From NCBI GenBank assembly GCA_011390565.1, contig JAABSC010000001.1, positions 372,001 to 436,000 on the forward strand: DNA of 64,000 nucleotides, given 5' to 3'. Shown piece by piece: positions 61,774-64,000 of the stretch. The translations under genes and the position numbers were made by a program. How positions within the stretch are numbered: position 1 is the first letter of the stretch; every line of letters starts with the position of its first letter. The notes under the pieces are model-generated. The model had not been told where the DNA came from. It did no database searches and saw nothing but the letters and a program-made list of their open reading frames with translations. This stretch comes from Thioalkalivibrio paradoxus. Its GTDB lineage: Bacteria; Pseudomonadota; Gammaproteobacteria; Ectothiorhodospirales; Ectothiorhodospiraceae.

Positions 61774-64000
61774 TCAGGACCGGTTGAGAATGGGAGCCAG
61801 AAACCGGCCGGTGTGGCTTTCCGTGCAGGCGGCGACGGTCTCGGGTGTCCCTGCCACCAGAATCCGACCGCCCCGGTCGCCGCCTTCCGGGCCGATGTCG
61901 ATCAGCCAGTCGGCCGTCTTGATGACGTCGAGGTTGTGTTCGATCACGATCAGGGTGTTGCCGTGGTCACGCAGTCGGTGCAGCACCGTCAGCAGCTGCT
62001 CGACGTCGTGGAAATGCAGCCCTGTGGTCGGTTCATCCAGCACGTAGAGCGTGCGCCCCGTGTCGCGCTTCGAGAGTTCGCGGGCAAGCTTGATGCGCTG
62101 GGCTTCACCGCCCGAGAGGGTTGTTGCGTTCTGGCCAAGCTGGATGTAGGACAGGCCGACATCCATCAGGGTTTCCAGTTTGCGGCGGATCACCGGGACG
62201 GCACTGAAGAAATCGAAGGCTTCCTCTACCGTCATTTCCAGGACTTCATGGATGCTCTTGCCCTTGTAGCGGACTTCCAGCGTCTCCCGGTTGTAGCGCT
62301 TGCCTCTGCAGACGTCGCAGGGCACGAATACGTCGGGCAGGAAATGCATCTCGACCTTGATGACGCCATCGCCCTGGCAGGCTTCGCAACGTCCTCCACG
62401 CACGTTGAACGAGAAACGTCCCGGCTTGTAGCCGCGCGAACGCGCTTCGGCGGTTGCAGAAAACAGCTCCCGGATCGGCGTGAACAGACCGGTGTAGGTA
62501 GCGGGATTCGAACGCGGGGTCCGTCCGATCGGGCTCTGGTCGATGTCCACCACCTTGTCGATCCATTGCAATCCGTCGATCCGGTCATGCGCGGCCACGG
62601 GATGCGCGCCATGGTAGAGCGCGTTCGCGACTGCCGGGTACAGGGTGTCGTTTACGAGGGTTGACTTCCCCGAACCCGAAACACCCGTGACGCAGGTCAT
62701 CAGTCCCACCGGGAAGTGCGCCTCGATTCCCTTCAGATTGTTGCCCCGGGCGTTGATGACGGCCAGTGTCCGTCTCGGGTCGTGGGGGTGGCGGTGGTCG
62801 GGAACAGCAATCGTGCGCCGGCCTGTCAGGTATGCTCCGGTAAGTGAGTCCGGATGTGCCTCGATTTCGCCAGGCGTTCCCATGGCCACGATTTCGCCAC
62901 CGTGACGCCCCGCACCCGGACCGATGTCGACGACATAGTCCGCCCTCCGTATCGCCTCCTCGTCATGTTCCACGACCACCACCGTGTTGCCGAGGTCGCG
63001 CAGGCTGGTCAACGTGCGCAGCAGGCGCTCGTTGTCCCGCTGGTGCAGGCCGATCGACGGTTCGTCCAGGATGTACATCACGCCCACCAGTGCGGAGCCG
63101 ATCTGGGAAGCCAGCCGGATGCGTTGCGCTTCGCCCCCCGAGAGCGTTTCGGCAGGCCGGTCCAGGGTCAGGTAGTCGAGTCCGACGTCGACAAGGAACC
63201 CGAGTCGGGCGTCGATTTCGCGGACGATCTTCTCTGCGATCTGCGCGAATCGTCCGGGCAAACGCAGTGCGTGGAAAAAAGCACGTGCATCGGCCACGCT
63301 CATGTGGGTCAGTGCCGGCAGGTTCGCATCACTGATGAAGACGTTGCGAGCACCCGTGTTGAGGCGGGCCCCTTCGCAGTCCGGACAGGTGCGGCTGGCC
63401 AGATAGCGGCCGAGTTCCTCGCGCACGGCAGAGGAGTCGGTTTCGCGGTAGCGTCGTTCGAGGTTGGGAATGACGCCCTCGAAGCTGCGCAGCTCCGATC
63501 GCGGCTTGCCGTCCGCTCCGGTCTGGGAAAACCGGATCCTTTCGATGCCCGATCCGTGCAGGATCACCGCGCGCACGGACGCCGGAAGCGCCTCCCACGG
63601 CGTTTCCACGTCGAAGCCGTAATGCTTCGCCAGGCTCTGGATCAGATTGAAATACCATGCGTTCCGGCGGTCCCAGCCGCGCACGGCGCCACCGGCGAGA
63701 CTCAGCTCCGGGGTTGCGACCACCCGTTCGGGGTCGAAGAACTGACGCACGCCCAGGCCATCACAGGAGGGGCAGGCGCCGGCGGGATTGTTGAAGGAGA
63801 AAAGACGCGGCTCCAGTTCGCGGATCGCGTACCCGCAGACCGGGCAGGCGAAGCGTGCGGAGAAGACCAGGGGGGAGCGTTCCGGCTGGTCCATCCATGC
63901 CACCAGCGCGAGGCCCTCCGCGAGGCCGGTGGCGGTTTCGAACGATTCGGCAAGGCGTTGACGCAGGTCGTCGCGGACCTTGAAGCGGTCGATCACGATT
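61774..64000 (-). CDS. uvrA: Excinuclease ABC subunit A, C-terminal 741 residues; 5' end outside the window
   Basis: DNA-damage sensor of nucleotide excision repair, an ABC-class ATPase dimer that loads UvrB. The visible part begins within the first ATPase half ([15 protein letters not shown]). It contains the zinc module CPVC...CPSCDGLG, first ABC signature [17 protein letters not shown], second Walker [10 protein letters not shown], zinc module CEACQGDG...[10 protein letters not shown], and second signature [12 protein letters not shown] with Walker [14 protein letters not shown]. The remaining N-terminal quarter must lie beyond position 64,000. The frame stays open to the window edge, so the GTG at 63,996 is not a start. 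Confidence 0.97.
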   Translation of the reverse strand, partial: IVIDRFKVRDDLRQRLAESFETATGLAEGLALVAWMDQPERSPLVFSARFACPVCGYAIRELEPRLFSFNNPAGACPSCDGLGVRQFFDPERVVATPELSLAGGAVRGWDRRNAWYFNLIQSLAKHYGFDVETPWEALPASVRAVILHGSGIERIRFSQTGADGKPRSELRSFEGVIPNLERRYRETDSSAVREELGRYLASRTCPDCEGARLNTGARNVFISDANLPALTHMSVADARAFFHALRLPGRFAQIAEKIVREIDARLGFLVDVGLDYLTLDRPAETLSGGEAQRIRLASQIGSALVGVMYILDEPSIGLHQRDNERLLRTLTSLRDLGNTVVVVEHDEEAIRRADYVVDIGPGAGRHGGEIVAMGTPGEIEAHPDSLTGAYLTGRRTIAVPDHRHPHDPRRTLAVINARGNNLKGIEAHFPVGLMTCVTGVSGSGKSTLVNDTLYPAVANALYHGAHPVAAHDRIDGLQWIDKVVDIDQSPIGRTPRSNPATYTGLFTPIRELFSATAEARSRGYKPGRFSFNVRGGRCEACQGDGVIKVEMHFLPDVFVPCDVCRGKRYNRETLEVRYKGKSIHEVLEMTVEEAFDFFSAVPVIRRKLETLMDVGLSYIQLGQNATTLSGGEAQRIKLARELSKRDTGRTLYVLDEPTTGLHFHDVEQLLTVLHRLRDHGNTLIVIEHNLDVIKTADWLIDIGPEGGDRGGRILVAGTPETVAACTESHTGRFLAPILNRS

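Overview
The window is a high-GC (roughly 60-65 % by eye) chromosomal segment from a gammaproteobacterium and is almost entirely core housekeeping. Gene order supports the class: rnpB just before mraZ; a complete dcw cluster ending ftsQ-ftsA-ftsZ-lpxC; dciA between lpxC and secA; argJ followed by a Nudix-ThiE-like fusion; zapD-coaE next to pilD-pilC-pilB; and tRNA-Tyr/Gly/Thr-tuf followed by tRNA-Trp-secE-nusG. By protein character and GC I would guess a Chromatiales/Ectothiorhodospiraceae-like or pseudomonad-related lineage. That placement is inference, not something the sequence proves.

Region 1 (1-19,025, + strand). The 3' end of RNase P RNA is followed by the mra promoter, three phased MraZ operator repeats and then mraZ, rsmH, ftsL, ftsI, murE, murF, mraY, murD, ftsW, murG, murC, murB, ddl, ftsQ, ftsA, ftsZ and lpxC. 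Together these make UDP-MurNAc-pentapeptide and lipid II, polymerise septal wall, build the Z-ring and start lipid A synthesis. From rsmH to ftsA all thirteen consecutive junctions overlap, without one intergenic base.

Region 2 (19,022-30,090). A 158-bp inverted-repeat element lies between lpxC and the convergent gene dciA. Then come secA, argJ and the Nudix/ThiE-like fusion on +, meeting zapD, coaE, pilD, pilC and pilB on the minus strand.

Region 3 (30,247-43,844, + strand). A tRNA cluster (Tyr, Gly, Thr) runs into the first tuf copy and a strong intrinsic terminator. It is followed by tRNA-Trp, secE, nusG, rplK, rplA, an L10 leader RNA, rplJ, rplL, rpoB and rpoC.

Region 4 (43,858-61,721, + strand). 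A near-consensus promoter starts str (rpsL, rpsG, fusA, second tuf), which runs with a 5-nt gap into S10, then spc and alpha, ending at rplQ and a terminator. Convergent uvrA (5' part beyond the window) closes the segment.

No phage, insertion sequence, CRISPR array or defence system is visible, and I found no clearly new multi-gene system. The most noteworthy items are: the inverted-repeat element after lpxC; the two nucleotide-identical tuf genes with synonymous codon use unlike their neighbours; 5'-terminal hairpins placed right after the str promoter and a candidate rplC promoter; and rpsJ joined directly to tuf with no room for an E. coli-type S10 leader.
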